A stretch of 64,000 nt of DNA from Ancylostoma caninum (GCA_037903475.1 JBAJFG010000621.1:1612001-1676000); one strand, 5' to 3'; shown: positions 24,033 to 37,800, numbered from the stretch's first letter. Numbers and translations are program-made. The notes: generated by a model not told the origin, from the letters alone.

Positions 24033-24561
24033 AATATTGCGATGAAAGGAGATCTTAGCGAGGGAAGAGTAGCAGTGTTGTCTAGGCCGCAGAATCTTGG
24101 AAAGGCATGCTGAACGCCGGCCAAGACATCGTCAATTGCAAAATCGCAATAACCGCATTTCAGTGCCCAGACAGAACTTCCTTATTCGGAATGGTGTTTG
24201 AGGAAGTGATCTACGACTCTGCTCGGGCCACTTTGATGGCCACATCCATTTCTACGCATGTCATCTTAGGGATGATATGTCGCCACGTCCAATCTCCCTT
24301 CCTAAGTCCAACATACCATGCCTGGAAATTATATGTTGTCGTTATTGTCTTTTTTGAAAGTGCAACATCTGATGTTTTTATGGATGTTGCTATCAAACTC
24401 CACTTTTTCGCTACAGCACTTATGCTCGCGCTTCACAATGGAATGAATACTGCGTAAGCAGAGAAAGCTAACTCGCGCAAAGAGAACCAAATAGAAAATG
24501 AATTTCAGGTTTGCATGAGGTTTTTCACCAAAATTGCTCAAACTGGAAGGCACTGTTGGAG

Positions 24562-24569
24562 TATAAATA
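24562..24569 (+). promoter_or_regulatory. TATA box of the secreted-protein gene
   Basis: TATAAATA lies about 40 bp before the ATG at 24,604. CATTCGCAG directly before AC-ATG resembles a spliced-leader acceptor. The same arrangement is mirrored in the left arm. Confidence 0.5.
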
Positions 24570-24603
24570 CTTGCTCGTGGGAGAAGTAACATCATTCGCA
24601 GAC

Positions 24604-25828
24604 ATGAACCGCTTCTACCTTCTCTTTTCTTTCGCCGTCTTCATTCAAAGGTATGTATAAGACAAGAGCGACGATAACCAACAGACCGCTCCACTCGAGA
24701 TTTACTTTTTCTGCTCTTGTTTAATAACAGTCGGATTGAGTTCGAAATTTCTTCATGTCAACAAGCAGTCTTTCTGTTCATTGGGAACCATATTCTACCT
24801 CAGTCTTGACACTTTTTCGAACGTGTTTGTCACTCGTTAGTTAATAATAATAATTAAAGGCTTGAAATTGCAGGTCCACTGCAAGCTTCGAGCACATCCA
24901 TCACGGTTTGTGAAATTTCGTTGGCATTTTTTTCTCAGTTGTCTACTACCTAAGGATTGTTTGATCACACTCGGATATGAAGAACATTGCCTGTGACGTT
25001 GTCTAAAAAATTACGTCTAGTGAATTTATATTATAACGTTCTTCATGGAAGTGGTCACGGTGCTTCATGAAAATGGTATATGACAGTTGAAATGCGTGAA
25101 AGAAACAACTATTCTATTTTCAAAACCCACTGGTCATTCTGAACATAAGAAACTCTAGTTTTCAACATTTTTACAGTTTCCTTCGCTCCTAGGTCTACAC
25201 TTCAAAAGAGCTTCACAGACTGAACACCACAAAAACCACTCTTTTCTTTCAGAGGAACCAGTCGTTGCAGAGGTGCCCGCAGTTGCGGAAGTACCCGCCG
25301 TTAAGGAAGTACCTGCGGTCAAGGAGGTCCCTGCGGTTGCCCATGTTCCAACGGTGGCCCATGTTCCTACGGTTGAGCATGTCCCCACAGTAGCCCATGT
25401 TCCCACCGTTGCGCATGTTCCTATGGTTGCTCACGCTGCGCCAATGGTAGATGTTGTGAGTTGGAACGTTGGAAATCGTACATGCCCATCTTTTATATGA
25501 TTATTTTCTGAAAGTCTACTTTCCTCTGTATTTTCAGCATGAGCACGACCACCACCCCATTGAACTCTTCCATCACGCCGATGCCTTCCACAGCGGTAAC
25601 TAATTGCCCTGAAAGTGTTATTGGGACACATGCCGCCAACTGATATATTTTTTAGAGGGTGGACACTTCGGTGATGAAGGCATGGGCATGGGTTTCCCAT
25701 ACAAGAAGCGAAAGCTTGCGGCAAAAGCACACAAAAACCGAAAGCTGGCTGCGAAGGCACTCAAGAAGCGAAAGTTGGCCGCAAAGAAGACGGTCCGAAA
25801 GCATAAAAAACATGCAAAGAGGAACTAA
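24604..25828 (+). CDS. Secreted Val-Pro-repeat, His-rich, Lys-rich protein (right-arm copy)
   Basis: Exons: 24604-24650, 24874-24905, 25253-25455, 25538-25595, 25656-25828; phases fit and give 170 aa. Residues 1 to about 19 (MNRFYLLFSFAVFIQ...) form a signal peptide. Residues about 28-94 are Val-Pro pentapeptides, first EVPAV (four, two preceded by K), then HVPTV with HVPMV. Residues 95-113 are His-rich (HEHDHHP, FHHADAFH), followed by a Gly/Met linker and then three KRKLAAK-like repeats and a KHKKHAKRN tail. The result is an acidic-to-neutral repetitive half and a strongly basic C-terminus. An AATAAA lies at 25,937-25,942. I recognise no family. A cuticle/matrix, metal-binding or cationic defence role is possible but is only inference. 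Confidence 0.78.
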
Positions 25829-25936
25829 TGACGCCTCATGAAATTTTAGTGCGAAGCCCGAGACGATAGTCGTGTTTGTTTAGTTCATTAATTGCTTTAG
25901 TAGCAGATTATTATTTTGTCTCTTTTGACATATCAG

Positions 25937-25942
25937 AATAAA
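25937..25942 (+). terminator. Poly(A) signal AATAAA of the secreted-protein gene
   Basis: It lies 109 bp after the stop codon in the right-arm copy. The mirror signal is at 20,630-20,635 in the left arm. Confidence 0.6.
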
Positions 25943-26381
25943 TTTTTCAAAAGGATGTGAACAAAGCCACATTTGGAGACACTATGATTCTTTGAACGAG
26001 AAATACTCGTAACTAATTTCGTTACGCAACATTATACGAATCTAGTTACTTGTGCTCAGTATCCCCACACATTTTCGAGATAACAAGTTAATTACAACAT
26101 TGGTGCTCAAAAATGTAGCAGAAAACGGAATAAAATGGAGGGTGAAGAATTAAGAAGAAAGACCAAGGAGTGTGGAAGGCTTTCTTAAATTATGTCCAAT
26201 CGCCGAATCTTCCAGGAAGTTATCTGTGTCCGACAGATTAGAAGTGAGCAAGTTCATTGACGCATAGCTTTCCACTTCAATTTTAATCGACTTTACCAAT
26301 TACTTGGACTAGAAATTCAGTCATAACTACTTGGCATTGTGCAACATTATAATAATCCAGTCAGTTGTGTGCAGTAGGCAC

Positions 26382-26662
26382 CAGTGGCGGACGCAGAAAG
26401 TGGGCGGGGGGCGTGGGAAAAAATAGTGGGGTCTCCGCCGATTTGGGGACCCAGACGGAAAATAAAATCAATAAAAATATTAATTATAATAATAAAAATT
26501 AATTAATAAAAATTATATTAAAAATAATATTAAAAATAAACAACTAAAAATAAATTAATACAAGATTTTTTTAATGTATTGTAAAGTAATCCCAAAAATT
26601 TGCCGACCCATTCTTGAGGGGAGGTGCCCCCCCACCCAGCCCCCTCCCTACGTCCGCCACTG
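26382..26662. mobile_element. hAT-type MITE, 281 bp (right-arm copy)
   Basis: Same element, ends and 8-bp flanks as at 16,265-16,545, in mirror orientation. Confidence 0.85.
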
Positions 26663-27703
26663 GTGGGCACTTATTCTAGATAACTGGGGTCAAACTGGTA
26701 CAGACTCGGTAACAAAAAACCAGTTTCGACGTCATTCTAAAACAATTTGTAAACAATACTGAGATCAGGATGACAAAGGATTCAAAAAAAAAACAATGGT
26801 GCTGTGGTAACAGCAGTACATGAGAAGACGAAATTCGCCATTTGTGGATGTTGGAAGTCAATTCCTCATCAAGGGATCACACTCGTTCTCAGAGAGCACT
26901 GAATAGAGCAGAAATTGGGAGAACGAAATGATCAATCAGAGAATGGAGCGAAACACACCGATGCAGCAAGAATAAACCTGGCATTTTACACATAGGAAAA
27001 AGAGTGTCTAGCCAAAAAAAAACACCACTTTTCACATCAACTTGTGATGGAAATCTTTCACTGTATGCGTGCTAGGGGCGCTCCCAACGATTGAACTTGC
27101 CGACACCGCGCTGCCACCGCAATTGCGAACAATGTCACAGATTCACAATACCGTCACAGCTTACGGGACTTCACCAGCGTAGAATTCTTCATGTTCTTAG
27201 TGCAAATCTTCGTAAATATACATGTATAACAGTTTCCATGTTCGACTGCCCTTGAAACATGACATAGTGGTTGTGCTTTTGGAATACATTGGAATTATTT
27301 TGAGCTGTTAGTCATGATGGTTACAGATATTTATACATGTATACAGGGTATCTTACGCCTATTTGCAGCTGAAGTTTCGATGTCATAGGCACAGGTGCCA
27401 CCATGTTTTCTACTATGATGCCAACATTGCGGTTGGTTTGCTACCGACCCAGACGACACTGATCTTCTCGGTTTTTGATAAACACCATTGCCGAGAAAGT
27501 TGAGAATGTTCTTCTGCAAAGAACAGGTACAGTTTCTAGGTTCATGTTCTGGCTCTACAAAATTTGCGTCGTTGTACAAAATATATGAATATAAAGTTCG
27601 TGATCAACACTCACACTAATGCAGCGAGAAAAAAAATATTCGAAGACTCCCACTGTGTCGATGTAAAGACTATGGACAAACAGTGGACAAAAGGACGCTC
27701 TAG

Positions 27704-27837
27704 AACTGTTCGACGCACTGTCTCCCTATTCAGAACAACTAACCGAATTGCCGGCCGTCGTCGCTGGAGGTGTTCCAGCCACTCCCGTTCTGAAAGCCAA
27801 CGTTGATGAGATCCGAACGAAGAAAGAAGCAAACTGA
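27704..27837 (+). other. Unassigned terminal-exon-like frame, right-arm copy
   Basis: Frame LFDALSPYSEQLTELPAVV... ending RTKKEAN-TGA after a CTCTAG acceptor. It is the mirror of 15,078-15,211. Neighbouring open frames upstream (27,340-27,600) could hold further exons, but I could not link them by phase. Confidence 0.3.
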
Positions 27838-28049
27838 AGGCTGACCCAAGCTCTCGAGAAGGAGATTTTCCAGGGAGATCCAGATTAGATTCAGTGAGAA
27901 CAATTGTGCACGAACACTGAACATTGAGAGCTACAAAGTCTACAACTTTGCATGTCTCACGTTTGCGAAAATGGTGGAGAGGCTGGGTCATTGCAGGGAA
28001 CTGCTGATCCTCTATGTAGGGAACGGTTATCTGTAGTTCTTCTTCTCCG

Positions 28050-28226
28050 GAGAGAAAAACCTTTGCTGTTCAGGCCGCAGTGAATCGTCACAACGATGGT
28101 ATTGTTCCCAGAGATCGTAAAACAGCAGATTTTTCTGGCGGGGTTGTATCCAGGACCTTCAACCCTCCCAGCAACGCCTTCATAATGAGCGAGGACAAAT
28201 TGTCTTTGGTTTTCGTGGACTTGTAA
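28050..28226 (+). other. Unassigned exon-like frame, right-arm copy
   Basis: Frame ERKTFAVQAAVNRHNDG... ending VFVDL-TAA. It is the mirror of 14,689-14,865 and sits between the 27.7-kb frame and the outer arm boundary. The product is unknown and coding status uncertain. Confidence 0.25.
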
Positions 28227-28851
28227 AAAAATCAAGAACAACCGATGTGTCGATCAAAAAAGTCGAATCACGGCTCAAATTTCACTCTCGAACGAATCCG
28301 CCTGTGCTCCAGGTGGAAGATGTGCCCGCTTACAAGGCTCGAGAATATGCAGCAGTTGCGCGGAAATAGTCTCTGTGATATCATTCATTCATAGGACTGA
28401 CCACCGAATAGTCTTCGTCGTATGGACTACTCTGTGTGTAGCCTCTCAAGGAGCGAAGCTTGCTCATTCCCTTGCATCTGAGTTAACTCGTTGAAAACAG
28501 TTTCGATCAAAGCCTGAGGACAACCCCAGGACGAGTACCTGCAGCGCATCGTACACACTTTGCAGTCATGTCGCCGTTTAGAGCCTGAGTAAGTCGAATA
28601 GAGAGGAGCGAACTAAAGTAACAACGTTTCAAGTGTGTATTTCTTCTCCGCTTTTCCATTTAAATTCGGTGGTTGTATCTTTCCTACACACTACCTCTAC
28701 AAACTTTCTAAAGGGTTCAATAGCATTCGCACCCCTTTTACCTACGATATTACTTTGAGGCAGTGCCAGCAATTTTACCTTTGGCATGCACAAATTTTGA
28801 TGTGGTTGGATCTCTGGCTTGCCTGATGCATTTATAATATTTCAAATAATA

Positions 28852-28857
28852 TTTATT
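28852..28857 (-). terminator. Poly(A) signal of the acr-2-like gene
   Basis: TTTATT on plus (AATAAA on minus), 40 bp downstream of the TGA at 28,897. Confidence 0.65.
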
Positions 28858-28896
28858 CCGAGACCCATATTATAATAAGCTCATAACTATAGGAGA

Positions 28897-31800
28897 TCAG
28901 AAAGTTGCAGGAACCGTGAGTAGCTCGTCTTCTGTCACATTCATGTACTTTGCGTTGAGCTGTTTGATAATCTGAAAGAAGGCATAAAAGTGTGAATCTG
29001 AATATTGAAAAGAATTAAACGCTGAGCCGAAGAAGGAGAAACAATTATGTCCGATCGCCTCCAAATTGAGCAAACCTTCTCTTGGTCAACAAAGTCGAAC
29101 ACATGCGGGGCAGAGCAGATTATACCCAAAGTTCCGCCCAATGTTACACCGAAAAACAGTAGCAGCAGCAACCTGTCGATGACCATTGCCACATACTTCC
29201 AGTCATCTCGAATCTGAAGAAAGTCAGAATTTTGCTGCTCACAATAAGGTATTGGTTCGTCATGAACTTATGCAAACTTCTTGATATAACTGCTTGCACA
29301 GATATGCTTGCACAGATTTATATAACCCCAACTCTTCCATCCTCGCCTTCCCCGCAGATCAGGATTTTTCTTTATAACTCATGCAATCATCACTGAAGTA
29401 ACCTGGTACCCTGTGTTCGAGCTCACAGATGGTCAAGCTTTGTAACGACAGCTCAGCAGAGCTCAAAGACAAAGTTCTTGTTTTTTATTGAGCTTCAACT
29501 TCAACTTCCTCAGCTTCCATGGATTTTTTTCCGATATCTTCACTACCATACTGAAAAGAGAAGAGTTGATACAGATTGGAACATATCTTCTTCTTCTTCT
29601 TCCTAGCGTTTGTCCCGCATTTTCGCGCGGTCCGCTGTACTGCATCTCTTCTTCCACTTGTTCCGATCATTCGCGTCCCTTGTTGTTAGCTGCACTTCAA
29701 CCATGTCGGACTTCACACAATCTGGCCAGCGTGTTTCGGACCTTCCTCGTGATCGGATGCCCTTAACGTTTAAGGTGAGTGCAGTTTCGGCTACAGACCC
29801 ACCTCCTCTGCGCTGCACGTCTCCGAACCAACGCAGTCGGGCTTCTCTTATTTTATCAGTTATCGATGCGACTCCAAAGGTGGAGTGGACCACCTCACTA
29901 GTAACTCTGTCTCTTAACGTCACACCCATTGACCTGCTTAGCATTCGCATCTCCATTCTGTACAAACCTGCTTGGTTACCTTCGTGGCTGCCCAGCACTC
30001 CGTTCCATAAAGCGCGACTGGCCTTACCATCGTCCGATAGACTTTGGACTTGAGTAGGATTGGTATTTTCTTGTCACACGATATGCTCGTGTCATTCTCC
30101 ACTTCACCCACGCGGCGTTGGCACGTCCGTAGGTGTCGTAGAAGGTATTGGCTGTGGATGCAATTCTTGATCCGAGATATGTGAAGGAAGCATTCCACCT
30201 TATTTAGATCGTTGCCGTCAACACAGTAGGTTCCGTCGTCTATCTTTTCCGCACTCCATGTATTCGGTCTTTGTAATGTTCAGCCGCAGTCCATACTGTT
30301 GCGGGCGTTCTTTCCATAGCTGTACTTCTGTCCGTAGTTCTTCCCTCGACTCCGCAGCTAGCATCACATCGTCGGCATACAGCAGACACCACGTATATGG
30401 CTTCTGGATATCCGTGGTAATGACGTCTACGCAAAGTATGAACAGTAGCGGCGAGCGTGTTGACCCCTGATGTACTCCAAACTGGACAGGAAAGGGTCTG
30501 CTGGTCCCTGCCAAATCTCACCAAGATAGACGATCTCATGTATAGCATCTTAATCCAACGTACGTTATCCTCGGGTATTCCATGTACTCGCAGGGCCATC
30601 CATACGATATCACGTGGGACGCGGTCGAATGCCTTTTAGAGGTCGAGAAATGCTAGATGTACAGTACAGTTGTTTCCCGATGTCTTTCAACAAGTAGTCG
30701 GGCCGCATGAATTTCGCCAATAGTCCTTCGGCCTTTCACGAATCCAACAATGATGGAGTATTGTGGAAACAATAGCTCTTAGCCACATTGGACACATCTG
30801 CCTCGGACCCGTGCGCCACGTTACCTCCGGGCCAGGTAAAGTCTGAAAAAAGAACCCCGAGCCAGAGTCTGACTCGGACCCGTGCGCCACGTCACCTCCG
30901 GGCTAGGTAAAGTCTGAAAAAAGAACCCCGAGCCAGAGCGCCGCTTCGCAGCGCTCTGCCTCGGACCCGTACGCCACGTTACCCTTGGGCCAGCTCAAAT
31001 ATGAAAAAAAACCGAGCCAGAGCGCCGCTTCGCGGCGTTCTGACTCGGACCCGTGCACCACGGCTAGGTAAAGTCTGAAAAAAGAATCCCGAGACCTCCG
31101 GGCTAGGTTAACCCTCCACATGAAGCGCAGCTTCGCCGCGCTTCGCGGATGACAGTGATTTTCTGCGAAGCTGCGTAGCTCCTAAACGGTTTAGAGGTTA
31201 ATTCTTTTTACGTTCAATATGAAGAGCTTTTACATTGTCCGTTGTATGAGTAGCAACACAGATCCTCACGTGGTCAAGTCGTTTTCATTTGGGATAGCAC
31301 TGAAAGTCGAAATTGTTATGGTTCGGGCACAATTAGCTTTTAACAGGAATAAACTGCGTAAACGCTCTAGTCCTATTTTGTAAGCACAATACATATTAAG
31401 CTCATGGAGTGCGCCATTTGTTCCCCTGACCGTTAATTTCTAATTGCCATTACTACTTAATGCTTTAGGAGTGCAGCGAAAATTTCCGTACAACTCTGCT
31501 GTATTTGGATGATTCACAGCTCTGATTGCGAAATCACACTCGCTTCATCAATGACTCTCCCATTCTGCTTTAAAGATCCAAGATATTTCGTTTTCGTTGC
31601 AAATTAGATGTCCTAATTGAAGGTTTCCATGTTGTACACATACATATACCATGGGCGTGTCATTGGGCGTGTCAATTTTCGCAATTGAGCCCGTGGCGGC
31701 GGGCAAAAGAGGTGGGGCGAGGCGAGTGGATCAATGAAAATGTGACCTGTCATCCCTCGCGCGGCGATGGGGGGGGGGTGGTCTGCGCTTTATATGGAGT

Positions 31801-34800
31801 AAGATTACTGTCACCCACACGAAGCGCAACTTCGCGGATGTCAGTAATTTTCTGCGAATCTGCTTCACTAATTTTTTTTTGTGAAGGCTCAAAATAATAA
31901 ATTCGCTGCTTGGATGAACCGTCTTCTTAGGTTGCTTTTTTTCAATGGGTATATTTATTCTACGCCTCTTACGTAGTGCAATGGTGACATAGTCCGAGCC
32001 GGCATGATTTGCTCTTTCTCAGGGTTTTCTGGGATATCACGTAGCCATACTAAGAATCGTTTCTCTTTTGGTCTTAAGTGGCATTCAAAGAGAAGACTAT
32101 GCGGAGGAAGGACATCGCGACGTCTGAAACTGTGAACGAAATAAGACCTGGTTTGCTACGTATTGGATCCTCCTAAAGATCGCTTTTGCCTCGAAATGTT
32201 CTCAACGGTGTTGTTTGAATGAGACCCCATCTTCAGGACGTTATCACTGGAACAGTCTCGCACGAGCTTCTTCTGCTTGACGATGATGCTTGATGTGGCT
32301 ACATTCTCAACTTAGATGCTATGCAAATGGTATTGCGCAAGAAAAGATGCTTTCGAAATGCTGCTAGAAAGGAAATCGAGGGGATAAGAGATGGTTGAGC
32401 CCCAATTTTTGGATTCTGTTCTCCTGGACTACAAACGTGCTTGCACTTCTAGCCCCGTAACCGCAGTCACGGAATATCTTCGTTTCCTAGTGTTCATTCT
32501 CAATGATTTATTCCTGTTATTGATTACTGATTTTATTGATTCACTATTCCAACTGTGTGTGGGAGACTTCCCCCAATCTTTCTCTGCCTTTTTCTACGAA
32601 TCTCTACCCATAGCACCGGGAAATCTATTCAAGAACAAAAAAAAATTGCATTCCCTCGACTCCCTCAGGCGATGAGTCACCGGCCACAAACAGACAGTAT
32701 TGAGAAATAGGACCTAGCGCTTTATTATATAGGGGAATTTCTACCAGGATGTTATTGCTGCACTTTTTACTGCTCGAATTGGAGCACAAATTTATGGCCA
32801 AATTTAAGAAAAACATGGTTCACTCTATCTTCATTTGAATACCGACATACTTGCAAGACATCACAGGAATATCCCATTTCGGAACTGTTTTTTCTTTCCA
32901 GGTGTACGGTTGTAAAACTATGGATGTTTTGTTTGTTTTTTTACTGCCCTAATGATCACCTATTCTAGAATATTCGACAATTCCTGATAAAGCAATTCAT
33001 GGCATATCTGATTGTATATGAAGCGCAGGATGGATTCCGAATTCCGATTTTTAGGAAAATTTGGAAAGTGATCGATCAAAATTGTGATTTTCCAATCGTG
33101 TGTTATAAGACTTTAAAGGCAGAGGGTCACCTCGTTCTGCCTGTTGGATTTACCAACATATCCCAGACCTTCTCATCATGTTGATCTCTGGGATGTACAT
33201 CAACAGGCAAAGAAGGGACGAAATCCCCATTTTTGAAAGGCTCGAACTGGATAAAAATTTGGAGCCCGGAGGCGGATCGCTCCAAGCTGTGCTGGCTGCC
33301 TGCCACGGCTGCCGCGTCGGTCAACGAGTCTGGCGTGTCCAATCGATAAGATCAACGCCTTCACATGTCAACTCGGGTTGGCAAACTGTTACAGACCCCG
33401 TCCTGGAAGACGGGTTTATAGACCATTCTGAGGCAATTTATGTATACCGTTCGAACCATCGCGCCGAGTAGATGCAGAATCTGCTGTTAGCTGAACTACG
33501 AAAATGAGGTGGACCCCTGCCTTTAACACACAATGAGTTTAACACGAAACAGGGGAAGGCAAAAGCAGAATCGCGCAGCACTTCACTTTAGACGTTGATA
33601 AAATATTTGCTTTCGTCCTAGATCATGTTATTGTGAAAATCAACGGCTTCAAAACAGCCGACATTGGGGTATCTGAACCAAATTTTTGAATGTCGATCAA
33701 ACTTTCGACTGCCATCACCTTTCAACCTAGTCTGAGAAGTCATCCCTATGTTCGCCCGGGTAGCTAGAACTTGTCGTTATCAGGCTGTTACTTGTTTCTC
33801 TCCGAAAAGCCTTCCCTGTATAGGAAAAAGTTCGAAAACAGTGCCGAGGTCATAACTTGGACGAGTCGCTATTTTGTGTCATGGCATAGCGACTTCACTC
33901 AAGAAAGTCCTCGTTCTCTGGACAGAAAGGGTCACTGATACCTTCCATGCATACATCTTGGACTGAGCTGTTGCACCATAATTTTATCAATAATTCTTGT
34001 TTGACCAACAAACGAGCACTTTACACCCTGATCATTGGGAATATTTTTCTCCAGTTTCATCGAACTTGTTGGCAATCCCACTTTTCATGTAAAGAGAACA
34101 ACTGCGGATCACGATTTTACATCAAATTATTTGCTTACAATAGGTTTCGGAGCAATTTCTTTTTAAATTGAAAGAACTTTTTGGAGGCGATACAAACGAA
34201 GAACTGACATGTTGGTGAAAGCGGTGAATTTGGACTTGGAACACGATCATTTTCTTTGGAAGCAGTTGAAGTCAATGTTACGCAGCAAAAAAAAAAGAGT
34301 ACTTTGGCCCTTATTAAACCCTCGCACATCTCTGAATATTATAGTCCAGTCCGTAGTTGAACTGTAGTAAAAAAAATGCTTCGACAGTGTCACTGATCAT
34401 ATTTTTTGGCCGCTACTCTACCTTCAGCCTCTAACAGGTTTGTTGGCCGCACGGTCATAATCACGAAATTTCGACAACTTATTGAGCTTCAGAGCACTAC
34501 ACTACAGTGACTTCTGCTCCTCACGGAGATTTTGAGGATACGTGCATCGGTAGAGACACGCTCATCCAAGACTGCCTATCTCAATTTTTGAGCCACTCAT
34601 TGTCAAAGGCGGCACGCTCCAATTTGGCTGACAGGAATGCTTCATGGTCCCGTTTAGAAATACAGTCCGGAGTACTCCCGCGTCTTCTTGGTGGAACCTG
34701 TGAATCAATTCACGTTGAAGTCACTCTCAGGCACTTTGCGATGACGCTGCTAAATAAGATCCCAACCTCTTCCTGCTCAATTTTGCACTCGTCGAGTATC

Positions 34801-37800
34801 GCGCCCAAAATCATGGAAGCACCTTCGTAAAATTCTTCCTGTAATGTTTGCCACCTGGCTAAGCCGCCGGAACAAGCTGAACTAATTGTACTTTTGAATT
34901 TGGAGTATGCGACCATCATTAATGAGCTGATGAAGTATTTGAGATAGTGGATGCGGATGTCCTCAGAATGATCAAAAGGAGCGGGAGTGGCAAAGTGCAT
35001 GAAATCAGTGTGGTCCATGGAAGCTCGATAAATTATCAAAATTTTGTAACTTTGGTATTGCGGCTAGTAAGTCTGTTAGGATGTGAAGGTGTGTCATGAC
35101 TTCTAGCCGGGGTAAAACAGAAAAATGAAGCTAGGAAAAAGTTGCTAGCATGAGCTCGAGAATAGGGTACCATAATTAGGTCAGGTGTTGATTACAATGG
35201 TACCAGAGGAAGAACGCGCTCTGCGGGAAAGTCGGAGCTGGGGAAATTGGGGAGCCCTATAATTATGAGACGCAGTGCATGTTCATCTACACTCTGTGCT
35301 TAGCTACGTTTCTTCAGTTAATAGTAAACTAGTTCGGGTTTCAAAATTGCACTCCCGGTTTCCTGGATAATTTTAGATGTTACATTAGCTTAGATGTTGT
35401 GGATTTGGAGACGAAATGACCCCTAGCTATCTCTATGTAAGGAATTCCCTTACTTCGTGACATGTAATCTTCTCTTGTTTCATTTGCACTTTTGACTGAA
35501 TGTATTCAAATGGAGGTAAGAACTTTAAGGCATTTTGGATAGTTCAGCTCTCGAATCCAAGCCATGTTGGTTGTTAACAAAAGTAAGTCAAAGCGTTATT
35601 TTTGGAACAACTTTTCCGTACCATTGACATTCCTCCGTTATGTGCTGAATATCATAAATGCGCCCCCCTCCCCCCTTCCTCTGCTTTTCACCATCCCTGA
35701 GTTTTACAAAAACCTAGTACCAACCTACCTAGTATTCAGGCTTACGTAGAAAGAAAAGTGGTGAGTTAGAAAAAAGTAAAACCAGCTTTTCTTTGTTTTC
35801 ATAGGGACCGAAAAGCATCCGATGTTGGAACGCGCAGGTTCAGTAGAACATAAACGAGGAAGAGAATCAACCGAGCTCTCGGTGGCCAGTTTGACGATTT
35901 TGGCAATGTCGTATAAATGGAAGATCGATGATGAACATTTGTTTTGACGGCAGCTTATCTTTCATACTTAGCACTGGTGAAGTGAGCAGCTTTAGCCTCT
36001 CAAACGTCAACTGATTGCCAGGAGAGCGCCCCCGCCGCTTCAAGAAAGCCCCCCGCTTCAAACTACAACTAATATTTTCAGTAATCTTATTATTAAATCT
36101 GGGGCCAAGGAGTGGCGGAGTTGCCGCTCTGGCTCGGTTTTTTCATATTTGAGCTGGCCCAAGGGTAACGTGGCGTACGGGTCCGAGACAGAGCGCTGCG
36201 AAGCGGCGCTCTGGCTCGGGGTTCTTTTTTCAGACTTTACCTAGCCCGGAGGTGACGTGGCGCACGGGTCCGATTGCCACGTAAGTTTTTTTTGTGAATG
36301 TTTAAAATTCAATTTTCTTCAATCTTCACGGAACACTACAGTATTTCTGGTCATGGCTAACTGCATAGGAAGCACATACGTAAAATGTCATATAGAAATA
36401 AGAATAGAGTGATCCCATTCAGCATTCGCGGAGCTCATTTTGTCGTAAAATATGCTGGTTATTAACGTAGAGATATCACCTCATTGAGCATGTATGAAGT
36501 GCCGGATTCGAATGAAAGCGTTTCTGATGTAGAGAGAGAGGCACAGCCTTGCATTACACAGCCAGCATGTGTTACCAGCTTTAGAAGTATGGAGATAAGG
36601 TGGGACAAATCGGCAAAGCATCTTCCATACCACTGAGGAACGGATCTTTTCTCTAGAAAGACCTGGTAGTTGAATTAGTGAAAAGGAGCCTTGGTCAGAG
36701 AATACAGATTGACGAGTGTGTTCAGTGACAGAGGGTTATCTAGTTAGATGTGCTGCTGGAGTTTGGGCAGCACCTTTTCTACAAGAAGTGTAGTTGCCGC
36801 ACTTAATCACGACGATTCAGTTCATTAAAATCAAACCACTTCGCCCTAACCGACCGAATAGTCCAACTTTCTATAAAAGTTATTGTTGTCATTATTTTGA
36901 GTCTTCTTAAACTTATGTTCTGAGGAGGTTAGAGGAAAATTCGCAAAATTGTTCAAAAACGATGGAAACAGATTTTAAAAATGAGGATGTAATTTTACGA
37001 TAAAAGGAAGGAGATAAGGGGTGAGGGAGCGAAATACTCGAGATACTTCTTTCGAATTCACCGAAAATGAAAAATTTTATAAAACTAAAGGGTGGGCCAT
37101 GAATGCAGTATCAAGATGTGTTCTGCTTCCAAAGAAGCATGTTCTGTCTTGAAGTCATGTTCGGTTGGGAGGCTGTCTCCGGACGTTTTACCAAGACGGT
37201 GCTCAGGAACTCAGGTTCCGTCTGGTTCAGAAGTAGAGAAACAATAAATTTTAGGACCTACTAGATTTGTCGAGTGGCCACTCGATTGCACAAAGCTTAG
37301 TCAAATGTGTTAGTAGGTTTTTATGGTTACTAGCGCCCCTTCGGGACGCTAGAAAGTGGGGTGGGGCAGCCACTTGAGGCAGGTAGAAAAGCTTCACACG
37401 TGTGAAATGCTTCGAAATCAGCAAAAAAGCAAAACTAATCATTAGCTGAGCTCAAATACGAAATTCTCCTCATGGGTTGCTTATACTGTACGGGTCTGGT
37501 AGCCTCGCCAACGTCGGCCTTCGAGTCTTCTCGCCATCCTAGTTTTGCTTGCAAATTCTCAATCCTGCACCTGCATGTAAAGCTAATTTCCGATGCACTG
37601 ATAATACCTACTCTTTTTTGTCACTTTTCTTACATGCCTATGGACCCGTTATGAACAGCCAACACAGAGGAAGAAGAGATGGTCGACTGAGGTATGAATG
37701 AGCGCGTAGCGTGCCTCTACTCCACCGGCAGACGTGCGTCTGGTGTTTTCCCCACTATTGAGCCACGTGTCCATTCTCCATCAGTGCACCCGTATCCTGG

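Larger units (their letters stand above)
22191..24398. other. Spacer between the inverted arms
   Basis: About 2.2 kb of non-palindromic sequence joining the arms. It holds two oppositely oriented Penelope-like fragments (see separate entries) and otherwise no recognised gene. Confidence 0.7.
24399..28381 (-). repeat. Right arm of the large inverted duplication (uninterrupted)
   Basis: Reverse complement of the left arm minus its insertion, about 3.98 kb. This arm preserves the pre-insertion sequence (AACTAGATTCGTATAATGTT on its minus strand) and therefore defines the insertion site. Confidence 0.95.

Noticed and set aside
34710..35039. 109-codon minus frame that looks protein-like
   Set aside because: No family recognised, no splice partners, and an overlapping plus frame is also open. 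Listed only within the intron description.
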